Shown in pieces: positions 28,201 to 33,910 of a DNA stretch of 64,000 nt (the first letter of the stretch is position 1; each line of letters begins with the position of its first letter). The DNA is from Fretibacter rubidus (GTDB lineage: Bacteria; Pseudomonadota; Alphaproteobacteria; Caulobacterales; Maricaulaceae): the NCBI RefSeq assembly GCF_041429785.1, contig NZ_CP163423.1, positions 806,001 to 870,000 on the forward strand. The letters are read 5' to 3'. The translations under genes and the position numbers were made by a program. The notes beneath the pieces are model-generated. The model saw only the letters and a list, made by a program, of their open reading frames with translations, did not search any database and had not been told where the DNA came from.

Positions 28201-29320
28201 CTCTATTGCGGGTAAAATTGGCGAGGGGCTTAAAGCGCAGGAACTTGCCAGCATGAAAGCCGATTTAGAATCCATAGGGTATAAACATGAAGGCGCATGT
28301 TTCGTTGCAGGGACACTTGTAAGAACGATAGACGGTTTTAAACCAATTGCCGACATCAAAATTGGGGATATCGTTTTCGCGCGAGATCAAGACTTTAAAT
28401 CTGACATAATTCATAAAAAACGTGTGGAAGACCTGTTTAAATATGAAAATAGACAAACTTTGGACGTGAGGGTAAGAAATCCTCAAGGTGAAGAAGTTAC
28501 AATACGTACAACTCATGAACACCCCTTTGCCATTGAAGGGATAGGCTGGGTTCCGGCTGGAGAATTGGAAGTCGGACAGAGAACAGTGAGTATGGAGGGT
28601 GAGTTTGGAACTATATCAAACATTGTCGCTGTTGAAGGTCTTAAGACTGTCTATAACTTCTCTGTATCAGACGATCATACCTATTTTGTCAGTAAACAAA
28701 GTGTTTGGGTGCATAATCAAACATATGGTTTCGACCAAATAAAAGCTAAATGGCAACAATTTCAAGAGCTAGTAAGGTTACAAAGAGAAAAAGCTGAACA
28801 ACATCAAGAAATGCGTGATGCATTTGGCAATAATGACAGATCAGTACACCCGACAACCGATTGCGTTACTACATTAAGGGACTCTTTACGTGAGTTTTAT
28901 GGAGACAGCAGAATTGGTTTCGGTTCCAAAAGTGAAACATATGATGTATTTTCAAAAGACTTAGTTGATAGAGGTCATTCTCCATCGAGTACTAGGGTTT
29001 TGGCTGACGGATCAGTTTGGACAGAGCGAGCTAACGCTACTGCTTTTGACCAAAGCATAGGTGCATTAATTGCAGGGTTTGACTCTGGAATGGCAGCCGT
29101 AGGTGTTGCAGATGGCTACCATACCTTTGTAGTTATAGCTAAGCCAGATGGAAGCTTTGATTTGCTAGATCAGAATACTACATGGGCTGGAAATTATGCT
29201 AATGCAGCTGCGTTAGATAACGTATTAATGTCGAGCATGACACAAGTATCTTCAACTTCTCCATATGCTAACCATAGGTCTTATACTACCGTAAATGAGT
29301 TAGAGTATAATGGAAATTAG
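19292..29320 (+). CDS. Giant YD-repeat (Rhs-like) polymorphic toxin with LysM, Hint and C-terminal effector domain
   Basis: The protein is 3342 residues. The N-terminus has the DUF6531-like entry GGDVISVNAATGNLLI then FLVGKGRDVGISRTYNS, with no visible signal peptide. About 2,600 residues of YD repeats follow (TYDSSGNVTSV, YDARGNVTKV and many more), which build the Rhs cocoon. A LysM lies at ~2666-2712 (YTVRSGDTLQSIAANIYGDS). An Ala/Gly-rich hydrophobic region at ~2758-2985 contains two similar FSW-centred units. A pretoxin Hint domain spans C3003 (CFVAGTLV) to H3141-N3142 (VWVHN), expected to self-cleave there. The last 200 residues are the effector; C3191, H3277 and D3290 or D3293 suggest a papain/NlpC-like hydrolase. 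DNA from ~28.26 kb on is clearly AT-richer, as in exchangeable toxin tips. Likely function: contact-dependent competition; export route unknown. Confidence 0.88.
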   Translation: MVAVFTGLGAGFERSSAAQIGTAGLLGGGVQGRGGDVISVNAATGNLLINRQDDFLVGKGRDVGISRTYNSLGALDENGDHWRQSTDRRVRSHSGSINAAGSTINRISADGSEVTYTYKTISGVAAYWATDGAGAHDKITYASSKWTWTDGNSGAREVYFGTGTYIREAYDRDNNKVTFTYSGSKLSKVTTADGGYLKYTWSGNNITSIETYANGGSVKTHTRTRYAYDSSNRLIKVTTDLTPENSSVSDGKIYATNYSYHGSTKRIASVTQTDGSRVDFAYDSSGRITHITQKPGNGEPDRQTRLTYASNNAYTNIYDPSGTRAILYHDANEQLTRSRIYAPANGIDHSNYFTYDSSGNVTSVKDAQGKTTTYQYDARGNVTKVIDQAGRHTNNIYDANNNLTRVQSERSDATASNVWGYDRFVYDGEGHLRYSISAQGSVTEYRYDSAGNLTYEIQYPENGYSTSSAIPTLSQMDAWRNGRDRNELQLTRHLYDAKGNRTRTINYGDTNASGGATTAEGYADLRYTYDSGGRLLTSKSTHDIGSIYTYDGLGRMVTSRDVNGGTTSIVFNDAATKTIVTTAGGAVTTSTYNKAGNLISTTSSGSFDVTGTSTHKYDKDGRLRVSTDETGLKTYFIYDEAGNNTAIVDHAGFVQEFRYDKNGRQIAAARYTNYKATAARTAMLATLDNPNNTLQAKDVRRDINQATNHHSYDIWQWTAYDNKGQVTRTVMGDGSVTTYSYDHAGRLVQTKGYFNKLSAAQLTNLHSGTSASAYLPSANAKDAVDRTFYDRDGRVVGTLNGDGYLTRITYDKAGRKIQEDSYVNAVPTAYRTGTFNAAHGAISKSTATDLLTRYVYDGQGNLRFQINPLGRVTEYVYGSSSAAIGLVRQTINYAQGLSTQSNYKYTTVKAAVAALGSASSNRSGYAVYNTKNQMVYSIDSTGSVTRFNYDNRGNVTKTTQYANTRTTSSVPTEGQMNSWAAGNAANARISRNYYTAGNVLRFSVDAEGYVKRFDYDAAGRMTREIRWTGKVTPTDSWSTSTINSTNKGGWVDTKYSYDHQGRLSSVYDANGTRNYKGYYANGEVAWDIRAYGQGRDESRVLFVNDAAGRLKHKFEYNVGTSGSRNQTNYAYDGLGNLTQVVDTRNVHAYATANQTTNFTHDKRGNVLTQTNAEGGVSSFTYNGFGQVKTSTDPNGNTTTNSYNRAGELTRTTDALGYHTDFTYTAFGEQRTVKRNGATTTFAYDKLGQVTRVTDALGKYEAYSYTAFGQRASVRNKLGGYTHNTYDKRGQMTQSRVIANVYNSTGGLVASEIINKYEYDSRGNQTKAIEAFGRTEARTTTYVYDNADQLIQKKGDAVSIYTSGADSSASTVTPTEYFTYDRRGNLIESKDANGARTLYYYDSMDRVTHQISPEGTLVRNFYDANSNLMETRVYGTKVSLPTNALGTPPAGSGAYRRTTFVYDKLNRMTDSYVHDVQTAKFGTSLSITAATNDLRTQYQYDANGNVTKVIDPNGGQTVSTYDALGRKTRQVDAGGYVVDWTYNADGNVTRELKHDGTGGADNRITDFFYDLNGRRTGETRYHVKVFNGSTGETTVHSNISYTYNALGQVTRKTEATGEYIDYAYDNQGRMNYETRSAFTDHLNGSVRSKVQYLYNGLNDVSRVYKYGTTGTVASDSHYVYAKGGRLTSVTDGNGFVRTYRYDAKGQMVREEYARVTNGATQIEGIGYDFDKEGRVTAQGAVVKSGSTWSRGGAALDTVNTRYNAFGDVSERGINGKYAEKMAYDNAGRLWRTNSGDGAYKYFMYDNNGNQSLVMTSNGRNIDNKTIAQVLAVWGVSSNGANANRINTDYESDMAAVITKYDARNLAIEVREPEREHHNAAGTKLRADFVTKRGYNAFGEVISETDANNKTINYTYNTMGRRTKVQSPTVSITGENGVKSNVRPTEYYYYDISGRLVASKDANGNLTKQTLLAGTGYNGTQALITKTTAADGSTVTTGYDIQGNARKITDQLGRVTTNTFDKMGNLTQINHASGLIDYFSYDGLGQQYKQWNNVAVTNSYFDKITGTTIPGGPDFASTDYDAQGRIVVQRAIGGDITATSYSFSGTGVLAGNGGWLQTTTIANGKQSKVYKDVFNKAIQSHDLENRQVNYTYDKGGRLAQVSGAGADTQNYVYLNTGKLETLTVSGTNYNYGTWNASSFSRSTHYGYNKTGNLTTEKLTESTTITYTSGYYGNYYGDYYGEWEPPTTYTNTVNATLKNAKATYDALGRIKSWEELGTAAQSGYTAKTPAASKVFEYDAQGNIRRTLSVHRTLDGQGVASTTPTTKDMWYKFDNMNRMTTADGALLGTSIVRGANGVDIAYDAAGQRAYTLKDTTTYTFPKGGTATTTTTTHRENYTYNTGGQVTQVRTTSSTTGTPGAGGTLRSSMSYDAMGRQTRQLDYEANGSTVAFDSQKTYNNKSQITNDTTITKRTDGTYKTVNTYGYGVSGTASYALGAATTITSANYKNNSYQVTSSTTNSYAYYNGAVQSSTSYDANTASSSNTLSSTSYSYSKSGVLVSARISDGRARTVTFTNDNQGQTIRRDESDNKAGGDPHEIWYRYGGTEMGYVGNNGTFNTSYSQSITDRTTTPTTGTNAGAFKHGRTTGSNHADFESAYKAINSYSQGSTSGSYTVRSGDTLQSIAANIYGDSSLWYKIASANGMTGSAALIEGQSLNLPSGVVKSTHNASTFKPYAPGDVQGDLNPTTPQPQNAAKGKKCGVLGAILLVVVAVVVTVVTAGAAVAALAPVGSAAAGSLGAGIGAVLGGTASAAVGGGLTAIAVGAGAAAAGSIASQIVGVATGIQEKFSWKNVALAAIGGGATAGLSGAFGSGVTGAAARAVAGSAISQGIGVATGLQESFSWAAVAAAGVGAGFGAQFGGAISDAVGGGIAGKLASGAASAIASSAARSLVDGSNFGDNILAAIPNVVGSAIGNSIAGKIGEGLKAQELASMKADLESIGYKHEGACFVAGTLVRTIDGFKPIADIKIGDIVFARDQDFKSDIIHKKRVEDLFKYENRQTLDVRVRNPQGEEVTIRTTHEHPFAIEGIGWVPAGELEVGQRTVSMEGEFGTISNIVAVEGLKTVYNFSVSDDHTYFVSKQSVWVHNQTYGFDQIKAKWQQFQELVRLQREKAEQHQEMRDAFGNNDRSVHPTTDCVTTLRDSLREFYGDSRIGFGSKSETYDVFSKDLVDRGHSPSSTRVLADGSVWTERANATAFDQSIGALIAGFDSGMAAVGVADGYHTFVVIAKPDGSFDLLDQNTTWAGNYANAAALDNVLMSSMTQVSSTSPYANHRSYTTVNELEYNGN

Positions 29321-29338
29321 CGTTGTTACGAGGTTTAG

Positions 29339-29968
29339 TTGTATAAACTTAAATATTTTTTATTCGGCTTTGTAAGTGCTTTTATTTTCTTTGCCCTTTG
29401 GCAAATATTGAGTAGTGCATACGGCCAAAATAATCATGGGTCAGAATCATATAAGACTGAACCTTTGGATCATAATGATTACTTTCAGTTAGGCTCATAT
29501 AAACTCATAAAGGACGATTTGTTTACAGATAGCGTAGGAAGTCTATATTTTTTAACATACGAATTTGCAAATAAGCAGGACCAAGCAGATGTTGATACAT
29601 ACCAAATGATTTTCTTAAAACAATTTGACAAATATAATGTCGACACAAAAGATACGCCGTCTCCTCTGATAGGCAGTGTCATTGATGCTAAGAGTTGGAG
29701 GAAAGTAGCGGATACCTTTTATCGTGATGAGCACAATCTATACTGCCGGAGAGACTTTTCTTCTGGTGCTGTTCTATTACACTTAGAGGCGTTTAACCCC
29801 GATGATATGAAGTTTATTATTCAGAATGGAAAAATGCAGGAAACTATTAGCTTTGATAAAGTCGAGCAGGGTAGGTCAAAAAAATTCGTTAGTTTCTATG
29901 CAACAGATGGAGAAAAAATTGTTGATGCTCGTTGTCGCGAAGTGGATGAAATTACCCTAGACGAATAA
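29339..29968 (+). CDS. Membrane-anchored periplasmic protein, candidate immunity protein (DKNYY-like)
   Basis: This 209-residue protein has an N-terminal membrane helix (YFLFGFVSAFIFFALWQIL), so the body should face the periplasm. The pattern DTFYRDEHNLYCRRDF with LEAFNPDDMKFI resembles DKNYY-family repeats seen in bacterial immunity and lipoproteins. A TTG start with GAGG upstream fits; no ATG is available. It begins 18 bases after the toxin stop and shares its AT-rich composition, which is the usual place and character of a cognate immunity gene. If the toxin tip is a cell-wall hydrolase, a periplasm-facing inhibitor would be expected. The pairing is inferred from position only. Confidence 0.65.
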   Translation: MYKLKYFLFGFVSAFIFFALWQILSSAYGQNNHGSESYKTEPLDHNDYFQLGSYKLIKDDLFTDSVGSLYFLTYEFANKQDQADVDTYQMIFLKQFDKYNVDTKDTPSPLIGSVIDAKSWRKVADTFYRDEHNLYCRRDFSSGAVLLHLEAFNPDDMKFIIQNGKMQETISFDKVEQGRSKKFVSFYATDGEKIVDARCREVDEITLDE

Positions 29969-29989
29969 ATTTTATTGAATGGAACTGGC

Positions 29990-30640
29990 ATGAGATTTTT
30001 TCTACATAAAGATACACTAGTTTTATGCTTATCAGTTTCCATTTTCTTTTTAATAGGATGTAATGCCTTAAGTTTTACTAAAAGCCAGATAGCAGCGACG
30101 GAATTAAAAAGTAAAAAAACCCATAATCTTTCTACTTGGCCTCAAAACTGCGACTATTTTGTTTTTAAACTGGGAACAGATAAGGTTGCGCCAGAGCGCG
30201 TTGAGAATCTTGATAAAACTGTAATTGCGAAGGTGAATCAACAGCCTAAAGTTAAATACTACAACATTTATCTAAATTCAGCCGAAAATATGATGGATCA
30301 AGCAACGAGTGGCGGTTTTGCCGCTTCGGGGCAATTTGATTATTATTTAGGTGGAAGTGTTTTTGGCGAAGACATCACCTTAAAACCCAAATGTTCGCGC
30401 GATGAAATGACAGCAGGGTGGTTTGACCCTGCCGAACTCACAAACAATATTTCACCTTTAATTATTGATTTAAAAGTGGAATATAATGGCAAAGACTATT
30501 CTGTTTATTCCGTTTATTCGCCGGATACAGAGCTTCAATATCGCTATGGCAAACCTGAAATGACTCGTAATGTGAACGCCGCAATGGATAAAGCGCATAA
30601 AGCTTTGATAGAAAAAATCAGAGCTGATGAACCTATATAA
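29990..30640 (+). CDS. Lipoprotein of unknown function, second candidate immunity protein
   Basis: From the ATG at 29990 the protein has 216 residues and a signal peptide ending SIFFLIGC, giving a lipid-anchored cysteine at residue 18. A TTG at 29975 is also in frame, but the ATG has GGAA close upstream and a better signal. Mature features are KYYNIYLNSAENMMDQ, FDYYLGGSVFGEDI and a C-terminal amphipathic helix rich in Lys/Ala. No family is recognised. It starts 22 bases after the preceding gene and is AT-rich like it, so the two probably form one transcript with the toxin. It may be a second immunity protein or an accessory factor. Confidence 0.6.
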   Translation: MRFFLHKDTLVLCLSVSIFFLIGCNALSFTKSQIAATELKSKKTHNLSTWPQNCDYFVFKLGTDKVAPERVENLDKTVIAKVNQQPKVKYYNIYLNSAENMMDQATSGGFAASGQFDYYLGGSVFGEDITLKPKCSRDEMTAGWFDPAELTNNISPLIIDLKVEYNGKDYSVYSVYSPDTELQYRYGKPEMTRNVNAAMDKAHKALIEKIRADEPI

Positions 30641-30699
30641 ATCTATAGTTTGTTTGTTCTCATTCGAAGTTTATTTTAGCCTTATTATGAAAGAAAACC

Positions 30700-32109
30700 A
30701 TGAACCCACAATTCGCAGACGACCCGGCAGAGTATTTTGGTTTTGACGCTTGGGAGGCGCATCAGCATCCTCGGGCGGAGGTTGAGGCCTTACAGCTTGC
30801 GGCACTTCAGGGACGGTTTTCTGACTTGAAGGATAAAATTACTCCGCTGGGCGCTATGGCGCATGTGCAAGGGATTGATGAGATTCGAGCGCTTGAGGAT
30901 GTTGTCCCGCTCTTATTCCCGCATAATATTTATAAAGCCTATTCTGAAGATTTAGTCTTAGAGAAAAATTTTCGCGCGCTAACGAAATGGCTGTCTCGGC
31001 TGACGACTAATGATCTATCAGCCGTTGCGGACATAGGCTTTGAGACAATGGATGATTGGATGGACGCCATTGACGATCAGACTAATTTGGAAATTTGCCA
31101 CAGTTCTGGTACGTCTGGGCGGTTGTCATTTTATCCGCGTGGCAAGCAAGAGGTTAAGCAGCAGTACACGATCACGCAGATGAAATTTACAGAACGTAAT
31201 TGGGGTCGCCAATTTACGTTCGGGGATTGGCCTTTTGCGATTGTCTGGCCAGCACAAGCTTTTGGGCGTACATCAATTTTGCGCGGCGCTGATCTTTTAC
31301 GCAATCTTGTTACCGAAGACCCAAGTGATTTCTATCCCTTTTTGCCTATGGCGCTAAGTTCTGATCACCATCATTATGTGATGCGTTGCCAAAAGCTCCT
31401 ATCTGAGGGTGTGCAAGAGGCCCCCGCGCCATCGGACTATGTTCAAATGCGTTTGGCCGAAGCCGAGGCCGTTTATAAAGACGTCCCGCTATTGCAAGAG
31501 CGCATTCTGGATACTGTAGCGATGTTGAAATACAAAAAACGGATAATGTTGTTTGGTACGCCTATTATTATTCACAACTTTGCCACCGCTGGGCTACAGC
31601 GCGGTATGGAAAACATGCTGATGGAAGATAGTTTCATCAATACAGTGGGCGGATTTAAAAATAACCCGGCGAGTGAAAATTTATTAGATGATGTCAAGCG
31701 CTTCGCAGGACCTGGCACGCTTTACAAAGATGCTTATGGCATGACGGAACTTATTACAGGATTTGATCACTGTGATTTTGAGCGTTTTCACATTCCGCCG
31801 TGGATTATTCCGTTTTTAATCGACATTGACACTGGAGAAGTCTTACCGCGCGAGGGGGTGCAACAAGGTCGCGGCGCATTTTTCGATTTACCTGTTCAAA
31901 CCTACTGGGGAGGCACAGTAACAGCTGACAATATCGAAATTGATTGGGGCGACTGTCCCTGCAAACGCAAAACTCCGACAATCGGCCCCGTGATTGAGCG
32001 CATGGCTGAAAGCTCAAAAGAGCTTTACATCGGAACCTCTGATCCAAAAGCTATTGATGCAGCTATTGAAAGTCTAAACGCAGGCCTTCCTCATGAAGTT
32101 ATTGCGTAG
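30700..32109 (+). CDS. ANL-superfamily adenylating enzyme, LuxE/acyl-protein synthetase-like
   Basis: This 469-residue enzyme has the adenylation motifs ICHSSGTSGRLSFYPR near 140 (the flexible phosphate-binding loop) and KDAYGMTELI near 345 (A5 motif). GDCPCKRKTPTIGPV near 425 contains a paired cysteine and is followed by a short C-terminal part. The layout and size resemble acyl-protein synthetases and coenzyme F390-synthetase-like enzymes rather than classic acyl-CoA ligases. It should activate a carboxylic acid with ATP. Its base composition is GC-richer than the toxin tip, so it is probably not part of that cassette. It stands alone, with no reductase or acyl-carrier neighbour, so the substrate is unknown. 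Confidence 0.75.
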   Translation: MNPQFADDPAEYFGFDAWEAHQHPRAEVEALQLAALQGRFSDLKDKITPLGAMAHVQGIDEIRALEDVVPLLFPHNIYKAYSEDLVLEKNFRALTKWLSRLTTNDLSAVADIGFETMDDWMDAIDDQTNLEICHSSGTSGRLSFYPRGKQEVKQQYTITQMKFTERNWGRQFTFGDWPFAIVWPAQAFGRTSILRGADLLRNLVTEDPSDFYPFLPMALSSDHHHYVMRCQKLLSEGVQEAPAPSDYVQMRLAEAEAVYKDVPLLQERILDTVAMLKYKKRIMLFGTPIIIHNFATAGLQRGMENMLMEDSFINTVGGFKNNPASENLLDDVKRFAGPGTLYKDAYGMTELITGFDHCDFERFHIPPWIIPFLIDIDTGEVLPREGVQQGRGAFFDLPVQTYWGGTVTADNIEIDWGDCPCKRKTPTIGPVIERMAESSKELYIGTSDPKAIDAAIESLNAGLPHEVIA

Positions 32110-32355
32110 AAATAAATATAATACGGTCTTTATGTAATATTTTGATGGTGCATGATAGTGTATCCGAAGGCTTAGCCATCTTGCTTAATTCCGTTTAGGG
32201 GGCAGGCCTAAATGGCCATAGCATTGTAAACGCCTTAGTCACTCATTTTTTGCTATGTCAAATTCAATGGGTGTTTGACGTCAGGGCCTATGTCTCAGAT
32301 TTGGGTCTAGGCTAGGAAAGACTTTCGGCTCATCTTCATCCTAAGGGATTGAAGA
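32110..32355. other. Gap between the adenylating enzyme and the IS remnant
   Basis: No gene, RNA or convincing repeat was seen in this spacer; it probably contains IS-flanking debris. Confidence 0.3.
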
Positions 32356-32680
32356 ATGAGAAAGACAAGGCAGGCATGGAACGAACGGGTTGTTGAAGAC
32401 ATAAAACTTAAGACCCGTAAGCGTTATTCAACTGAGGAGAAGATTCGCATTTGTGTTGCACCGCCTAGGCGGTGAAGACAGTATCGCAGAGTTATGCGGG
32501 CAAGCAGGGATTTCCCAACGCCAGTATTACAAATGGTCAAAGAATTATCTGGGGGCCGGAAGGAAACGTTTGGCTGGTGACATCACTCTTCAAGTCAATA
32601 CAACCGAAGTCAAAGAACTACGGTCTGGACTTGCTTCACTAAAGTGGAGGGTGTTTCCTGAAGCTTGGGAGGCATTATAA
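32356..32680 (+). pseudogene. Frameshifted IS3-type transposase OrfA remnant
   Basis: An ATG at 32356 opens RKTRQAWNERVVEDIKLK and RYSTEEKIRI before hitting a stop near 32450. One frame over, VLHRLGGEDSIAELC, then GISQRQYYKWSKNYL and GRKRLAGDI continue the helix-turn-helix of IS3-family OrfA. The tail becomes frameshifted again after KELRSGLASLK. No orfB (DDE integrase) and no terminal inverted repeats are seen, so the element is dead. Confidence 0.8.
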
Positions 32681-32959
32681 GGGGTAACCAATATGAACTC
32701 AGATAATCCACAATGCTAATGAGTCACTGATTATATTGGATAAATGGAAACAGTAGAAACGCTTAAAAACATCAGTTAGGCGGATTTCGTCTCCGCCATA
32801 ACCTTTTGTATTGCTGAAGAATTCTCCCCTTTCTGGGGTCTGGTCAGGGTCGAAAAATTTCTAGGCGACTATCTATCGGCATGCAGACGCACTAACACGT
32901 CAAAACTGGGCTTTTGGGACGCGAGGCGCTAAGGCAATACCGTCTTGATATGACTGTCT
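32681..32959. other. Gap with a GC-rich hairpin, nothing else recognised
   Basis: GGCGGA at 32779-32784 and TCCGCC at 32792-32797 pair perfectly around a 7-base loop. The hairpin lies downstream of the minus-strand operon and may end its transcription, but the T run is not directly adjacent. No gene was found. Confidence 0.3.
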
Positions 32960-33631
32960 TTAAGGCGATCCAAACCAGCGGCGCATGAATGATTTTAACC
33001 GTCCGCGCTTTGCCGTGATGTTTTTCTCGGCATCATCAAAACGGTCTTTGACCGCATCAGAGGCGTCTTTAAATTCGCCCTCCACCTTGTCACTAATGGG
33101 GTCGATGCGTTTGGCTTTCCACCGTCGTAATGTTCTCCAGATGAAGAAATATAGCAGCGCGAGAAGCGATAAAAACGCAATATTAAACCACGGTATCAAG
33201 AAGGTGTTTGGCCCTGCGACTTGTTTTATTTTCGTTGCATTTGGAAAAATAGAAAATAAACGAATGCGCCAGCCATAGTGAGTGACCGCGACCCAGACAT
33301 CTTTGTCGCTCGCCATATCTTGGGCTTTGGCCGAGAGGTCGCTACTGTCAAATTTAAGATAAAATGGAAATGACCAGCCTGTGTCCTCATTACGGTAAAC
33401 GCTGGTTTTTCCATTAGGGCGCACGGTGGAGATAAAGCGAACATCGCGCGTTGTGTTTTTATCTGTGCCGACGTCTTGGCGATCCCAAAACGGGGAGCCT
33501 TTGCTGATATCCATGCGCTTCACATCTGTATCAACGATTTTGACGATGTCGCGTTGCGGCAAATAATAATGCAATAATGTGGCTGTGCAGACCAGAAATA
33601 CGAAAAGTAAAATGCGTTTAATCCATGTCAT
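32960..33631 (-). CDS. DUF1523-family membrane protein, last gene of the six-gene operon
   Basis: This 223-residue protein has an N-terminal membrane helix (ILLFVFLVCTATLLHYYL) followed by the DUF1523 signature: PQRDIVKIVDTDVKRMD, RDVRFISTVRPNGKTSVYRN, EDTGWSFPFYLKFDSSDL and WVAVTHYGWRIRLFS. A second helix lies at ~140-165 (FNIAFLSLLALLYFFIW), then a charged cytoplasmic tail with KDRFDDAEKN. The family is conserved in alphaproteobacteria with no known function. Topology suggests a periplasmic domain between two helices. It is 12 bases downstream of the small two-helix protein and ends the run that starts with the coiled-coil gene. Confidence 0.85.
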   Translation of the reverse strand: MTWIKRILLFVFLVCTATLLHYYLPQRDIVKIVDTDVKRMDISKGSPFWDRQDVGTDKNTTRDVRFISTVRPNGKTSVYRNEDTGWSFPFYLKFDSSDLSAKAQDMASDKDVWVAVTHYGWRIRLFSIFPNATKIKQVAGPNTFLIPWFNIAFLSLLALLYFFIWRTLRRWKAKRIDPISDKVEGEFKDASDAVKDRFDDAEKNITAKRGRLKSFMRRWFGSP

Positions 33632-33643
33632 AAGACGACCTTA

Positions 33644-33910
33644 CTAGCTGTGCTGCGCGAGATAAATAAGAAGCGCGGTTGTGATTGTGGGCACGATAAA
33701 AATAAACAAGAGCAATTTCGGTTGGGTCGTCTTGTCATATTTCACCAGGCCGCTTGCTACAAATGTGGTCTCGTCAGTTTTAGGTTTCAACATCGCATAT
33801 TCGGCTTGTAAACGTTTCTTTGCGCGCATCCGACCAGTGATTGTCAAGACAGCGTAAATTGCGCTGAGGATAAAAACGATAAGGACGATATTGCGAAGCC
33901 AGATAATCAT
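33644..33910 (-). CDS. Small two-helix membrane protein
   Basis: This 88-residue protein has an N-terminal helix (NIVLIVFILSAIYAVLTI), a basic loop (RMRAKKRLQAEYA), a short soluble stretch with TTFVASGLVKYDKT and a C-terminal helix (LLLFIFIVPTITTALLIYL). Its start codon overlaps the stop of the preceding 488-residue gene by four bases, so translation is coupled. It is too short for the motif-based families I know. Context suggests it is the membrane anchor, or a partner of the DUF1523 protein, in the AAA+ operon. Confidence 0.7.
   Translation of the reverse strand: MIIWLRNIVLIVFILSAIYAVLTITGRMRAKKRLQAEYAMLKPKTDETTFVASGLVKYDKTTQPKLLLFIFIVPTITTALLIYLAQHS

Noticed and set aside
27478-28359. 293-codon minus-strand frame opposite the Ala/Gly-rich and Hint-proximal region
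   Set aside because: Low-complexity Pro/Ala antisense of the hydrophobic repeats; no start or motif support.
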